A DNA stretch of 64,000 bases, taken from assembly GCF_000158955.1 (NCBI RefSeq), contig NZ_GG657757.1, forward strand, positions 5,005,555-5,069,554. Direction: 5' to 3'. The notes beneath the pieces are model-generated. The model had not been told where the DNA came from, searched no databases, and saw nothing but the letters and a program-made list of their open reading frames with translations. Positions 23,979-32,745 of this stretch are shown here, piece after piece. Numbering within the stretch: position 1 is the first letter of the stretch; every line of letters begins with the position of its first letter. Origin of the DNA: Streptomyces viridochromogenes DSM 40736 (GTDB taxonomy: Bacteria > Actinomycetota > Actinomycetes > Streptomycetales > Streptomycetaceae). A program made the position numbers and the translations under genes.

Positions 23979-25594
23979 GCGAGGGTGGTTTTCCTTCTGG
24001 GCTTCCGGAGGGGTGGGCCTGGGCGACGCTTGGCGAGGTGTCCGAGTCCGTCCGAAATGGTATCTTCGTTTCTCGCCCGGGGAATGAGCCTGATGGCGTT
24101 CCTATTTTGCGAATTGGGGCTGTCAGGCCGCTCCGCCTAGACTTGAGTGACCTCCGATACAGCGGCCAGTCTGCCGAAGACCTCCGCGCTGCGGACCGGC
24201 TGGTCCTCCCCGGAGACTTGCTTTTCACGCGGTACAATGGTAACCCCGAATTTGTGGGTGCGTGCACTTCCGTTCCTGACTCGGCGCCTCTCTTGACGTA
24301 CCCCGACAAGCTCATTCGGGTGCGGGTCGATCGTCGGGTGGTGTTGCCCGAATTCGTGGCGTATGCGTTCTCCTGGGAAGGGACGCGGGCTCGCGTACGC
24401 GAGTACGTGAAGACTACTGCCGGTCAGGCGGGAATCTCTGGAGGAGAGCTGAAGAAGATCGAGCTCCCCGTTCCGTCGCTAGCCGAGCAGCGGCGCATCG
24501 TTGCGGCACTCGAAGAGCAGATTTCTAAGATCGAGTCAGGGGAGCGCGGCCTCACGAACGCCGCTCGGCGTAGCGGTCAATACCGTAGGCTTGCCGCGGA
24601 TCTGGCGACCAAGGGCGGGTTCGCCGAGCCGCTGACTGGTGATGGGACCGGGCCCGAGCTATTCGAATCGATCCGTAGCGCACGGGCCAGTAGAGTAAAG
24701 ACGCGACGTCTCAAGCCTGCTACATTGAGCGGTCCCGTACCAAAGGTCCCCGCGCACTGGACAGTCGTATCGCTGGACGAAATCACGGAGCTTATTGAAT
24801 ACGGCTCATCCACGAAGACTTCTGAATCGGCGGAAGTCGGTGGCGTTCCTGTTCTGCGGATGGGGAACATTAAGGACGGGAAAGTCGATCCGCGCGTCCT
24901 GAAATATATCTCTGCTGACCATCCGGATGCGGTGCGGTACCGTCTCCAAGAGGGCGACTTGCTGTTCAATAGGACGAACAGTTTTGAGTTGGTCGGTAAA
25001 TCGGCTGTCTATCGAGACAAATTTGGCCCGATGGCGTTTGCTTCCTATCTGATCCGCTGTCGTTTCTTGCCCGGAGTGGATACTGATTGGGTAAACCTAG
25101 TGATCAACAGCTCTATTGGGCGACGCTATGTTAGATCAGTTGCCACTCAGCAAGTTGGGCAGGCGAACGTTAATGGAACGAAGCTCGCGGCAATGCCGAT
25201 TCCCCTTCCGCCAGAGGGTGAGCAGCGGCGAATTCTCGACGTGGTTGAAACTCATCAAGCGGCGGCACTGCGACTGGAGTCGGGGATCCGGCAGCAGGGG
25301 GCAAAGGCGACCCGCCTCCGGCGAGCCCTCCTGACCCAGGCTTTTGCTGGCCGTTTGGTTACTCAGGATCCAGCTGACGAGCCCGCCGAAATCCTGCTCG
25401 CCCGCATCCGCGCCGAGCGGGAGGCGGCTGGAGTGACTAAGACCCGACGCCGGAGCCCGCACCGAGCACCCGCTCAGCGCAAGCGAACGCCGGACACCGC
25501 ACCCACAGCAGACGCGCCCCCGCCACCCCGAGCGGACGCCCCTGACCTCGCTGCCACCACTCAGCCCACCCTTGACCTGGAGATCCCCTCGTGA
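23975..25594 (+). CDS. hsdS: Type I restriction-modification specificity subunit S
   Basis: 539 residues. It sets the DNA target. Two target-recognition domains (about residues 5-170 and 255-430) are each followed by a matching coiled spacer: ISGGELKKIELPVPSLAEQRRIV and the second-copy VNGTKLAAMPIPLPPEGEQRRIL. FTRYNG and FNRTNS are the repeated loop motifs. The Pro/Arg-rich tail (~residues 485-535) is an extra. Codons with A or T in third position (ATT, GTA, TTT, AAA) are common, unlike the neighbours, which indicates recent acquisition. It overlaps both hsdR and hsdM by four bases. Confidence 0.93.
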   Translation: MSEGGFPSGLPEGWAWATLGEVSESVRNGIFVSRPGNEPDGVPILRIGAVRPLRLDLSDLRYSGQSAEDLRAADRLVLPGDLLFTRYNGNPEFVGACTSVPDSAPLLTYPDKLIRVRVDRRVVLPEFVAYAFSWEGTRARVREYVKTTAGQAGISGGELKKIELPVPSLAEQRRIVAALEEQISKIESGERGLTNAARRSGQYRRLAADLATKGGFAEPLTGDGTGPELFESIRSARASRVKTRRLKPATLSGPVPKVPAHWTVVSLDEITELIEYGSSTKTSESAEVGGVPVLRMGNIKDGKVDPRVLKYISADHPDAVRYRLQEGDLLFNRTNSFELVGKSAVYRDKFGPMAFASYLIRCRFLPGVDTDWVNLVINSSIGRRYVRSVATQQVGQANVNGTKLAAMPIPLPPEGEQRRILDVVETHQAAALRLESGIRQQGAKATRLRRALLTQAFAGRLVTQDPADEPAEILLARIRAEREAAGVTKTRRRSPHRAPAQRKRTPDTAPTADAPPPPRADAPDLAATTQPTLDLEIPS

Positions 25595-27139
25595 CCACGA
25601 CCGAGGCCCGTCGGCTCGTCGACAAGCTCTGGAGCTACTGCCACGTCCTGCGGGACGACGGCGTCTCCACCATTGACTACGTCGAGCAGTTGACGCTTCT
25701 CGTGTTCCTGAAGATGGCCCATGAGGCGCAGACCCGCCCCCCGATGTTCCGCGAACAGATCATGCCCGAGGGCTCGGTGTGGGAGAACCGTGGCTGGCCT
25801 GAGCTGCTGAAGAACGACGGCGCCGCGCTCGAAACGGCCTACGCCGAACTCCTCGAAGACCTCGGCAACCAGCGCAAGGACACCACCTTCCACCTGATCT
25901 TCAACGGGGCGAGGAACCGCATCCACGACCCCGCGAAGCTCAAGCGCCTGGTCAAAGACCTGATCGACAAGGAGAACTGGTCGGGTCAAAAGACCGACAT
26001 CAAGGGCGACGCATATGAGGAGTTGCTGTCCCGGGGCGCCGAGGACATCAAGTCGGGTGCGGGCCAGTACTTTCACCCCGCGTCCGCTGATCCAGGCCAT
26101 CATCGACTGTGTCCGCCCCACCGCGGACGACACGATCACTGACCCCGCCTGCGGTACCGGCGGCTTCCTGCTCGCTGCCGCCGAGTACATCCTCCACGAG
26201 TACGGCAACCAGCTCACCCCAGAGCAGCGCCAGGACCTCAGCAGCGGCGGAATCTGGGGCACTGAGCTGGTCAGGAACACTGCCCGCCTCGCCGCGATGA
26301 ATCTGTTCCTTCATGGCATCGGCCAGCCCACCGGGCCGGCCCTCGTTCGCACCAAGGACGCCCTCGCCGCCCCGCCCGACAAGCGCGCGAGCCTGGTCCT
26401 GGCCAACCCGCCCTTTGGTAAGAAGTCGTCCATCACCGTGTACGGCGACGACGGCTCCGCTGCCCGTGAGGCCATCGCCTACGAGCGGCGCGACTTCTGG
26501 GTCACCACGACCAACAAGCAGCTCAACTTCGTCCAGCACATCGCCTCGCTGCTGGAGATCCACGGCCGGGCAGCGGTCGTCGTTCCCGACAACGTGCTCT
26601 TCGAAGGCGGCGCGGGAGAGACCATCCGCCGACGCCTGCTGAAGGAGTACGACGTCCACACGCTGCTGCGCCTGCCCACCGGCATCTTCTACGCGGGCGG
26701 CGTCAAGGCCAACGTGCTGTTCTTCGAGCGCAAGCAGGCCCGCCCCGAGCGGCCGTGGACCGAGAAGCTGTGGGTCTACGACTTCCGTACGGCCCAGCAC
26801 TTCACCCTCAAGCAGAACCCGCTCACCCGGGCCGCCCTTGAGGACTTCGTCCAGTGCTACCGCCCCGACGAGGATCGCTCCAAGCGCGTGGAGACCGAGC
26901 GCTTCAAGGCGTACACGTACGAGGAGCTGATCGCACGCGACAAGGCCAACCTCGACATCACCTGGCTCCGCGACCCGAGCCTCGACGACGCGGACAACCT
27001 GCCCGCGCCCGAGGTGCTGGCCGCCGAGATCGTCGAGGACCTTCAGGCCGCCTTGGAGGAGTTCGCCGCGATCGCGGAGACGCTGCAACAGGCCCGGGGC
27101 GAGGGCGCGGCAGGTGAGGCGGCTCCGGTCGCGGAGTGA
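25591..27139 (+). pseudogene. hsdM: Type I DNA methyltransferase subunit M, split by +1 frame change
   Basis: The N-terminal helical domain is open from GTG 25591 (MTTTEARRLVDKLWSYC) through KSGAGQYF; then the frame runs off (HPASADPGHH) to a stop at 26142. The correct continuation TPRPLIQAIIDCV is in the +1 frame and runs to 27139, containing SAM motif DPACGTGGFLL and catalytic NPPFGKKS. Conserved HsdM reads GQYFTPR across the junction, so the TTT at 26071-26073 has one base too many. Read through, the protein would have about 515 residues, full length. It is a mutation, a sequencing error or a TTTC slippage site; otherwise the gene looks intact. Confidence 0.88.
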
Positions 27140-27197
27140 CGACGTCCGTGCGGCCCGCAACAGTGAACTCCGTTGCGGGCCGTACGAGTTTGCTATG

Positions 27198-27404
27198 TCA
27201 GCGCACGGAGGCGTACGGCAGGAAGGTCACCCAGGCGGCGGGGGCGAGGGCGAGGCGGGGGCCGTCGGGGTTCTTGGAGTCGCGGACGAGGATGTGGTCG
27301 GGAACGGCCGCCACCTCGATGCAGTCGGGACCGTCAGGTGTGCTGTAGCTGCTCTTTATCCACTCGGGGGCCGTGGCGGCTTCCCTTGAGGGAATGTGGA
27401 TCAT
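27198..27404 (-). CDS. DUF397 domain protein
   Basis: 68 residues. Typical DUF397: WIKSSYSTPDGPDCIEVA, then ILVRDSKNPDGPRLALAPAAW. These short proteins nearly always follow an XRE/DUF5753 regulator in Streptomyces; some such pairs act as toxin-antitoxin-like or developmental modules (the BldB/AbaA and WhiJ families), and the exact role is unclear. ATG 27404 has GGGAGAG before it and overlaps the upstream regulator's stop by ATGA. Confidence 0.93.
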   Translation of the reverse strand: MIHIPSREAATAPEWIKSSYSTPDGPDCIEVAAVPDHILVRDSKNPDGPRLALAPAAWVTFLPYASVR

Positions 27405-28231
27405 TTCTCTCCCAGCACTTTCTCGATGAAGGCCAGCGACTCCCGGGGGGTGAGAGCCTGTGCCCGGATGGTCCCATAGCGAATGTCCAGCACTTGGACT
27501 TCCCTGGGATCGGTGATCACGCGGCTGACGAGTTGGACTTCGTTGTGACCTACTGCGCTGCCATCTCGTAGCCGGAGCAGCCTGAACGAACCTGCCAGTC
27601 CGGCGTTGTCCTCGCGGTCGAGGGGCAGGACTTGCAGGTCGACGTTCCTCAACTGCCCCGCTTCCAGCAGGTGTTCGAGCTGCCTTCGCATCACCATCCT
27701 GCCACCGATGGGGCGACGGAGCGTCGACTCGCATTGAACGAAGTTGAAGAGGCGCAGCGGAGCGGTCTCGGTCAGGATGTTCTGGCGGGCCAAGCGTGCC
27801 GCCACGTGCTGCTCGAACTCGTCTTCCGTGAACGGAGGTCGTCGCGTGGCGACCGACGCGCGCACGTACTCTTCCGTCTGCAGCAACCCGTGAATGACGG
27901 AGTTGTTGTAGGCACACAACTCGACCGCATCCGCCTCCAGCTTCTTCAGGTCCCGTACCTTCTTCGGATACCGCGCCTCCGCCACGTCCCCCTTCATCGC
28001 GGAGATCTTGCCGCCCGCGCCCAAGACCTCGTCCGCCGCGTCCAAGTACTCCGGCCGAGGAATCCGCCGCCCCCGCTCCACAGAAGAGACCAGCTCCTGC
28101 CCGTACCCGATGGCCGCCCCGAACTCGGCCTGGGTGAGGCCGGCCGCCTCCCGCCACAGCTTCAGTTGCCGTACGACCGTCCGCATCACGGCCCCGGCCT
28201 CGTCGTCCAGCCCCGCTTCCCACTCGCTCAT
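27401..28231 (-). CDS. XRE-family regulator with DUF5753 (WhiJ-like)
   Basis: 276 residues. The N-terminal HTH covers residues ~18-72 (GLTQAEFGAAIGYGQELVSSVERG) and the C-terminal DUF5753 domain about 100-270 (VIHGLLQTEEYVRA, FVQCESTLRRPIGG, VDLQVLPLDR). Likely a DNA-binding repressor controlled through the DUF397 protein encoded next to it with ATGA overlap. It faces an RsbW-like kinase gene upstream; the regulator/DUF397/ATP-binding trio is the usual abaA- or whiJ-type cluster of streptomycetes. Confidence 0.92.
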   Translation of the reverse strand: MSEWEAGLDDEAGAVMRTVVRQLKLWREAAGLTQAEFGAAIGYGQELVSSVERGRRIPRPEYLDAADEVLGAGGKISAMKGDVAEARYPKKVRDLKKLEADAVELCAYNNSVIHGLLQTEEYVRASVATRRPPFTEDEFEQHVAARLARQNILTETAPLRLFNFVQCESTLRRPIGGRMVMRRQLEHLLEAGQLRNVDLQVLPLDREDNAGLAGSFRLLRLRDGSAVGHNEVQLVSRVITDPREVQVLDIRYGTIRAQALTPRESLAFIEKVLGEK

Positions 28232-28375
28232 GCGCGCCGCCTCCCGTTGCGTGCCCTCCCCGGACCAACTTCGGCCGCCCGCCCCCAGTCACCCCGGGCA
28301 GCCCGGACAGAAACCGGACACCTCACGGACAGCCTTCGGCCGCACGGGCCCTCTCTCTTCACAGCGTGCGCACGC

Positions 28376-28828
28376 ATGAACACTTTTAGTGATGTGAATC
28401 AGGAAATCACCGCACCGCGGACCCCGCTCCACCAGTTCACCGTGCCGCTCTCCGCCACCCGCCGGGGCGCCCGCCTCGCCCGTCTGCTCGCCACCGAGCA
28501 ACTGCGCTCCTGGGAACTTCCTTTGGACCCGGCTCGGCTGATCGTCGCCGAGCTCGCCTCGAACGCCGCCGTGCACGGCCGTGTCCCCGGGCGGAGTTTC
28601 CGGCTCGGCCTCGTCGTCACAGCGCCTGCCACTCTCCGTATCGAGGTCACCGATGCCCGGGGCGAGCAACTGCCCGCGCAGGCGCGGGTGACCGCAGGTG
28701 CACAGCCCAGCGAGGCCGGTCATGGTCTGGTCCTGGTCGAGGCGCTGGCCGACCGCTGGGGTGTGCGAGCAGGCCCGGTGCCGTGCAAGACCGTGTGGGC
28801 CGAGCTCGATCTCGGTACGCCCGGGTGA
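28376..28828 (+). CDS. RsbW/SpoIIAB-like anti-sigma serine kinase
   Basis: 150 residues. A GHKL ATPase domain: the N box is AELASNAAVHG (Asn and His), G1 is EVTDARGE and G2 is GHGLVLVEALADRWG. Streptomyces carries many of these lone RsbW-like proteins as companions of XRE/DUF397 pairs; they may phosphorylate or sequester partners. ATG 28376 is chosen because the conserved domain begins about 20 residues after it. The divergent promoter region to the XRE gene is 144 bases. Confidence 0.9.
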   Translation: MNTFSDVNQEITAPRTPLHQFTVPLSATRRGARLARLLATEQLRSWELPLDPARLIVAELASNAAVHGRVPGRSFRLGLVVTAPATLRIEVTDARGEQLPAQARVTAGAQPSEAGHGLVLVEALADRWGVRAGPVPCKTVWAELDLGTPG

Positions 28829-29120
28829 CGTATCTCCGATGTGCCCGTACCGGCGCCCGGAAGCACGTGGGCCGGTGGAGTGCGGGCCGGGGCTGCGGGC
28901 GGTAAAAGACCTAAGAACCCAGGGAAAAAACCTTCCCAACCAACCAAACCCCGCCTACGTCACCCTGGCGGGTGAAACTGGTGGGTGCGAGTGGCGCGGT
29001 GGCCGTTCGGGCGTGCAGTCTCGCCCCAGGCACCATCACAACCCCACACATGCATCGGCCCCCGCCGGGACGGCAATCCCAGTGCGAGGGCCTGACCATC
29101 GAGGAAGTAGGCCCTTCCCC
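28829..29120. other. Gap before the HTH gene
   Basis: 292 bases. It holds an A-rich patch unusual for this genome: GGGAA-N6-TTCCC (28922-28937) followed by CAACCAACCAAACC. This could be a promoter, a small operator or a remnant of a mobile element. No attachment-site duplication was recognised. GAGGAAG at 29101-29107 is a possible ribosome site for the next gene, although it is 13 bases away. Confidence 0.4.
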
Positions 29121-30077
29121 ATGGCTGAGAAGCAGCCTAACGCTGCCGCGCGTCCGGATCAGGATGTTCGGCGAAGCACCACCCACTCCGGTGTCACCCA
29201 CGTACGGGCGTACCAACCGGACCGGTACACGATCGTCGGCAACCACCTCGCCCAGCACCGAGAGCTGTCGCTGACCGCCATCGGGCTGGCCACTCACATC
29301 CTGTCGCTGCCGGAGGGCGCCCCGGTCGACATCCGCAGCCTCGCCGAGCGTTTCCCAGAAGGGCGGGACCGGATCGCCTTCGCCCTGCGGGAGCTGGAGG
29401 CGCGCGGGTATCTGGAGCGGGTGCGGGAGCGCACGGAAGCGGGCCGCCTGTACACGCGGACCTACGCCCACCACGCGCCCGCTGCCAGGGCCGCCGCCTG
29501 TGCCGCCGACGGTCCCATGGTCGGTGCGCAGGCCGGGGAAACGACCCGAGAGGACGACCAGGCTTCCGACCCGCCGGGCGCCCCCGCTCTCGGCAGCGGA
29601 CCGGCCGCCTCTCACGCAGCACCGACCCCGCCGGAGACGTGCGGCTCCGAGCGCACCCCCCGCAGCCGGCACCACGACAAGGCCGTCGCCCTGCTCGCCG
29701 GCCTGCGCCGCACCGACGACCGCCTCACCCTCTCCCGGCGGCAGGTGGAGCGGCTCGCTCCCGCTGTCGCGGCCTGGTTCGACGGCGGTGCCACGACCGC
29801 CGTCGTCCACCGCGTCCTGACCGCCAACCTCCCCGAGGACATGCGGCACCCGGCCGGTGTCCTCGCCCATCGCCTTGAGCACCTGCTGCCGCCGCCTCTG
29901 CCCGCGAGCCCCCCGGCCGCGTCCGCGCACACCGGAACCGCCCCCTGCCGCCCCCACCCCTTCCAGACGTGTGACGGCTGTGAACGCGCCTTCCGCGCCC
30001 CTCACGCCGGTCGATGCCGAGACTGCCGGTCCGGGGCGAAGCCTCCGACAGCAGTCGACGCACCTCGCGCTGCTTGA
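29121..30077 (+). CDS. Helix-turn-helix DNA-binding protein
   Basis: 318 residues. Residues ~25-95 form a winged helix like those of replication or plasmid-linked Streptomyces regulators: YTIVGNHLAQHRELSLTAIG, then LAERFPEGRDRIAFALRELEARGYL. A Pro/Ala-rich linker follows, then a helical block (~190-270, KAVALLAGLRRTDDRL) and a Cys-rich end (CDGCERAFRAPHAGRCRDC) with four Cys and a His, probably a small zinc site. Function unknown, likely transcriptional. ATG 29121 has only a distant ribosome site; later starts would cut into the HTH. Confidence 0.78.
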   Translation: MAEKQPNAAARPDQDVRRSTTHSGVTHVRAYQPDRYTIVGNHLAQHRELSLTAIGLATHILSLPEGAPVDIRSLAERFPEGRDRIAFALRELEARGYLERVRERTEAGRLYTRTYAHHAPAARAAACAADGPMVGAQAGETTREDDQASDPPGAPALGSGPAASHAAPTPPETCGSERTPRSRHHDKAVALLAGLRRTDDRLTLSRRQVERLAPAVAAWFDGGATTAVVHRVLTANLPEDMRHPAGVLAHRLEHLLPPPLPASPPAASAHTGTAPCRPHPFQTCDGCERAFRAPHAGRCRDCRSGAKPPTAVDAPRAA

Positions 30078-30089
30078 AACCGGTTGCGG

Positions 30090-31478
30090 CTACGCGGGAG
30101 TCACCGCGTGGCCGTAGCGGAGCAGGTTGGACGGGTCGTAGGTGGCCTTGTCGTGGCGCAGGCGGGCGTAGACCTCGGGGGTCCAGGCGCGGGCGCGGTC
30201 CTGTTCGTCGCCCGGGGTGCCGTGGATGTTGACCATGGTGTGGCCGGTGCCGTAGGGGGCCATCGCGGTGTAGAGGCGGCGCGTCGCCTGTTCGACGGCT
30301 TCGGCCACGGGCGGGGCGGGCATGAGCCCGACCGACTCCATGAAGTAGCGGGCGTCGCGGGCGCAGACGGCGTCCTCGACGGCGGACGGGCGGGCCAGCG
30401 CTCCGCCCATGTGGCGCAATGAGGCGACCAGCAGGGGGTAGTCGGGGCCGGCCGCCGGGCCGACCTGCTCCAGGAACGTGCTGAGGGCGTCGGGGGACAG
30501 GTCGCGCAGGAGCAGGCAGCACTCCCGGGCCGGGAGCGGGTCCTGGGGTTCCATATGGATGCGGTCCAGGGCCGCGAACTCCATGTCCTCGACCGTGTCG
30601 ACGGCCACGGGGGCGGCTCGGCGGAGCGGGGCGATCAGTGCCTCGCCCTCGGCCGGGTCGCCGGGCCAGGTGATCGCGACGCGGCCCCAGAAGCCGCCGC
30701 GCAGGGGTTCCGGGATCTGGGGGATGGGCGGCAGGCGCAGGACCGAGAACATGCTGCACATCTCGTCCGGGACGGTGCGGGTCCAGTCCGACCAGGCCCG
30801 GAGCAAGTCCGCCGCGTGTTCGCCCGGGGTGTGGAGGCCGCCGCCGTAGAGGCGGGACAGGGGCAGCAGGTCGGTGACGAGCGAGGTGACGATGCCTACG
30901 TTGCCCTTGCCGCCGCGCAGGGCCCAGAAGAGCTCCGGCTCGTGCTGGGGGTCCGTCTCGCGCAGGTGGCCGTCCGGGGTGACGACCTGCATGGAGCGGA
31001 CCAGGTCGGCGGCGTAGCCGTAGGCACGGCCGAGGACGGGGAGACCGCCGCCGAGGACGTAGCCGACGACGCCCGCGTCGGTGGAGGTGCCGCAGAGGCC
31101 GGCGAGGCCGTGCGGGGCGGCGGCCGATATGACGTCGCTCCACTTCGCGCCCGCGGCGACGGTGGCTGTGCGGGTGGTGGGGTCTGTCTGTACGTCCGTC
31201 ATGCGGGAGGTGTTGATCAGGAGGCCGTGTTCGATGGGGAAGTTGGCGCCGTGGCCGGTGGCCTGGACGGCGACGGGGGTGCCGGTGGCCTTGGCCCAGC
31301 GCATGGCGGTGACGATGTCGTCCGGGCCGGTGGCTCCTATGACGATGTCGGGGGTGTGGAGGGCGGCGAGGTTGAAGCCGGTGACCTCGTCGGCGTAGGC
31401 CGGGTCGCCGGGGCGTAGGACCGGGCCGTTGATGTCGGAGAGGGCGAAGAGGTCGGGGGTGCCGTGGGTGGTGGTCAT
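30090..31478 (-). CDS. FAD-binding oxidoreductase (BBE type)
   Basis: 462 residues. A PCMH-fold flavoenzyme of the berberine-bridge/6-hydroxynicotine oxidase group. ATGHGANFP carries the His that may bind FAD, GYVLGGGLPVLGRAYG the flavin loop, and YDPSNLLRYGHAV the C-terminal BBE motif. The Cys used for a second FAD bond in bicovalent relatives is a Ser/Thr here (CGTSTDAG), so attachment would be single. The substrate is unknown. ATG 31478 has GGAGG five bases before it; an in-frame start at 31547 lacks one. It faces the HTH gene tail to tail. Confidence 0.86.
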   Translation of the reverse strand: MTTTHGTPDLFALSDINGPVLRPGDPAYADEVTGFNLAALHTPDIVIGATGPDDIVTAMRWAKATGTPVAVQATGHGANFPIEHGLLINTSRMTDVQTDPTTRTATVAAGAKWSDVISAAAPHGLAGLCGTSTDAGVVGYVLGGGLPVLGRAYGYAADLVRSMQVVTPDGHLRETDPQHEPELFWALRGGKGNVGIVTSLVTDLLPLSRLYGGGLHTPGEHAADLLRAWSDWTRTVPDEMCSMFSVLRLPPIPQIPEPLRGGFWGRVAITWPGDPAEGEALIAPLRRAAPVAVDTVEDMEFAALDRIHMEPQDPLPARECCLLLRDLSPDALSTFLEQVGPAAGPDYPLLVASLRHMGGALARPSAVEDAVCARDARYFMESVGLMPAPPVAEAVEQATRRLYTAMAPYGTGHTMVNIHGTPGDEQDRARAWTPEVYARLRHDKATYDPSNLLRYGHAVTPA

Positions 31479-31731
31479 CGCGGCCTCCGTGGGGGTGGGT
31501 ACGGAGGGTTGGACTTTCAGGATGGACCTGGGTGGGTGGGGGCGCACTGTGGGCCGTGGTGCTGTGGGCTTCGATGGTGCTCGGCGTCGGGGCTGGGGCG
31601 GGGGGTTGCGCAGCCCGGCGTTGCGGGGTGCTGCCCGCGCCCACCCGTGCCGCCCCAGGCGGCACGCATGCCCGCGGGTTGCGACAAGGCGTCGGCATCG
31701 AGGGGCTCAGGGCGGGCGTAGCGTAGGGGGC

Positions 31732-32730
31732 ATGACGACGTACGGATCTTTTCCCGGTACTCGGCCGCGGCGTTTGCGGAGTAACCCCGTCATGCGTCGG
31801 ATGGTCGCCGAGACCAGGCTGCACCCCGCCGATCTGATTCTTCCGGCCTTCGTGCGGGAGGGCGTCAGCGAGCCCGTGCCGATCACGTCGATGCCCGGGG
31901 TCGTGCAGCACACGCGGGACAGCCTGAAGAAGGCCGCCGCCGAGGCGGTCGCGGCCGGGATCTCCGGGATCATGCTGTTCGGTGTGCCGGAGGAGTCGAA
32001 GAAGGACCCGCAGGGGACGCCGGGGACCGATCCCGACGGGATTCTGCAGGTCGCCCTGCGGGACGTGCGGGCCGAGGTCGGTGACGACCTGCTCGTCATG
32101 TCCGATCTGTGCCTCGACGAGACCACCGACCACGGGCACTGCGGTGTGCTGGACGACCAGGGGCGGGTCGACAACGACGCGACCCTGGAGCGGTACGCCG
32201 AGATGGCCCAGGTGCAGGCCGACGCCGGTGCCCATGTCGTCGGGCCCAGCGGGATGATGGACGGGCAGGTCGGTGTCATCCGTGACGCCCTCGACCAGAT
32301 CGGGCGGGAGGACGTCGCCGTCCTCGCCTACACCGTGAAGTACGCCTCCGCCTTCTACGGGCCCTTCCGTGAGGCCGTCGCCTCCTCCCTGCAGGGTGAC
32401 CGCAGGACGTATCAGCAGGACCCGGCGAACGTGCGGGAGTCCATGCGGGAGCTGGCCCTCGACCTCGAGGAGGGCGCCGACATGGTGATGGTCAAGCCCG
32501 CCGGCCCCTACCTGGACATCCTCGCCCGGGTCGCCGACGCCGTGGACGTGCCCGTCGCCGCCTACCAGATCTCCGGCGAGTACTCGATGATCGAGGCCGC
32601 CGCCGAGAAGGGCTGGATCGACCGCGACCGGGCGATCCTGGAGAGCCTCACCGGCATCCGGCGGGCCGGCGCGCGGAACATCCTCACCTACTGGGCCACC
32701 GAGGTGGCCCAGAAGCTGAACCGTCAGTAG
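31732..32730 (+). CDS. hemB: Porphobilinogen synthase (5-aminolevulinate dehydratase)
   Basis: 332 residues. Condenses two 5-aminolevulinates to porphobilinogen, between HemA/HemL and HemC. Schiff-base Lys are Lys203 in AYTVKYASAFYGPF and Lys255 in MVKPAGPYLDI. The metal loop DLCLDETTDHGHCG keeps Cys127 and Cys137, but the middle Cys of zinc enzymes is Asp129, an intermediate between zinc and magnesium types. ATG 31732 is preceded by AGGGGG. It is separated from hemD by 14 kb of accessory DNA. Confidence 0.95.
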   Translation: MTTYGSFPGTRPRRLRSNPVMRRMVAETRLHPADLILPAFVREGVSEPVPITSMPGVVQHTRDSLKKAAAEAVAAGISGIMLFGVPEESKKDPQGTPGTDPDGILQVALRDVRAEVGDDLLVMSDLCLDETTDHGHCGVLDDQGRVDNDATLERYAEMAQVQADAGAHVVGPSGMMDGQVGVIRDALDQIGREDVAVLAYTVKYASAFYGPFREAVASSLQGDRRTYQQDPANVRESMRELALDLEEGADMVMVKPAGPYLDILARVADAVDVPVAAYQISGEYSMIEAAAEKGWIDRDRAILESLTGIRRAGARNILTYWATEVAQKLNRQ

Positions 32731-32745
32731 GACATCAGCGGGTCC

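Noticed and set aside
26015..26070. Start of the second hsdM frame as an independent gene start
   Set aside because: The residues before TPRPLIQ are a shadow of the first frame; no ribosome site, so it is one gene with a frame break rather than two genes.
17751..31731. Integrative element with integrase, IS element or tRNA attachment site
   Set aside because: No integrase, transposase, tRNA or flanking direct repeat was recognised, so only an accessory region is claimed.
29725..32235. 836-codon minus-strand frame crossing the HTH, FAD and hemB genes
   Set aside because: It crosses three genes with good motifs and itself consists of His/Arg/Pro runs.
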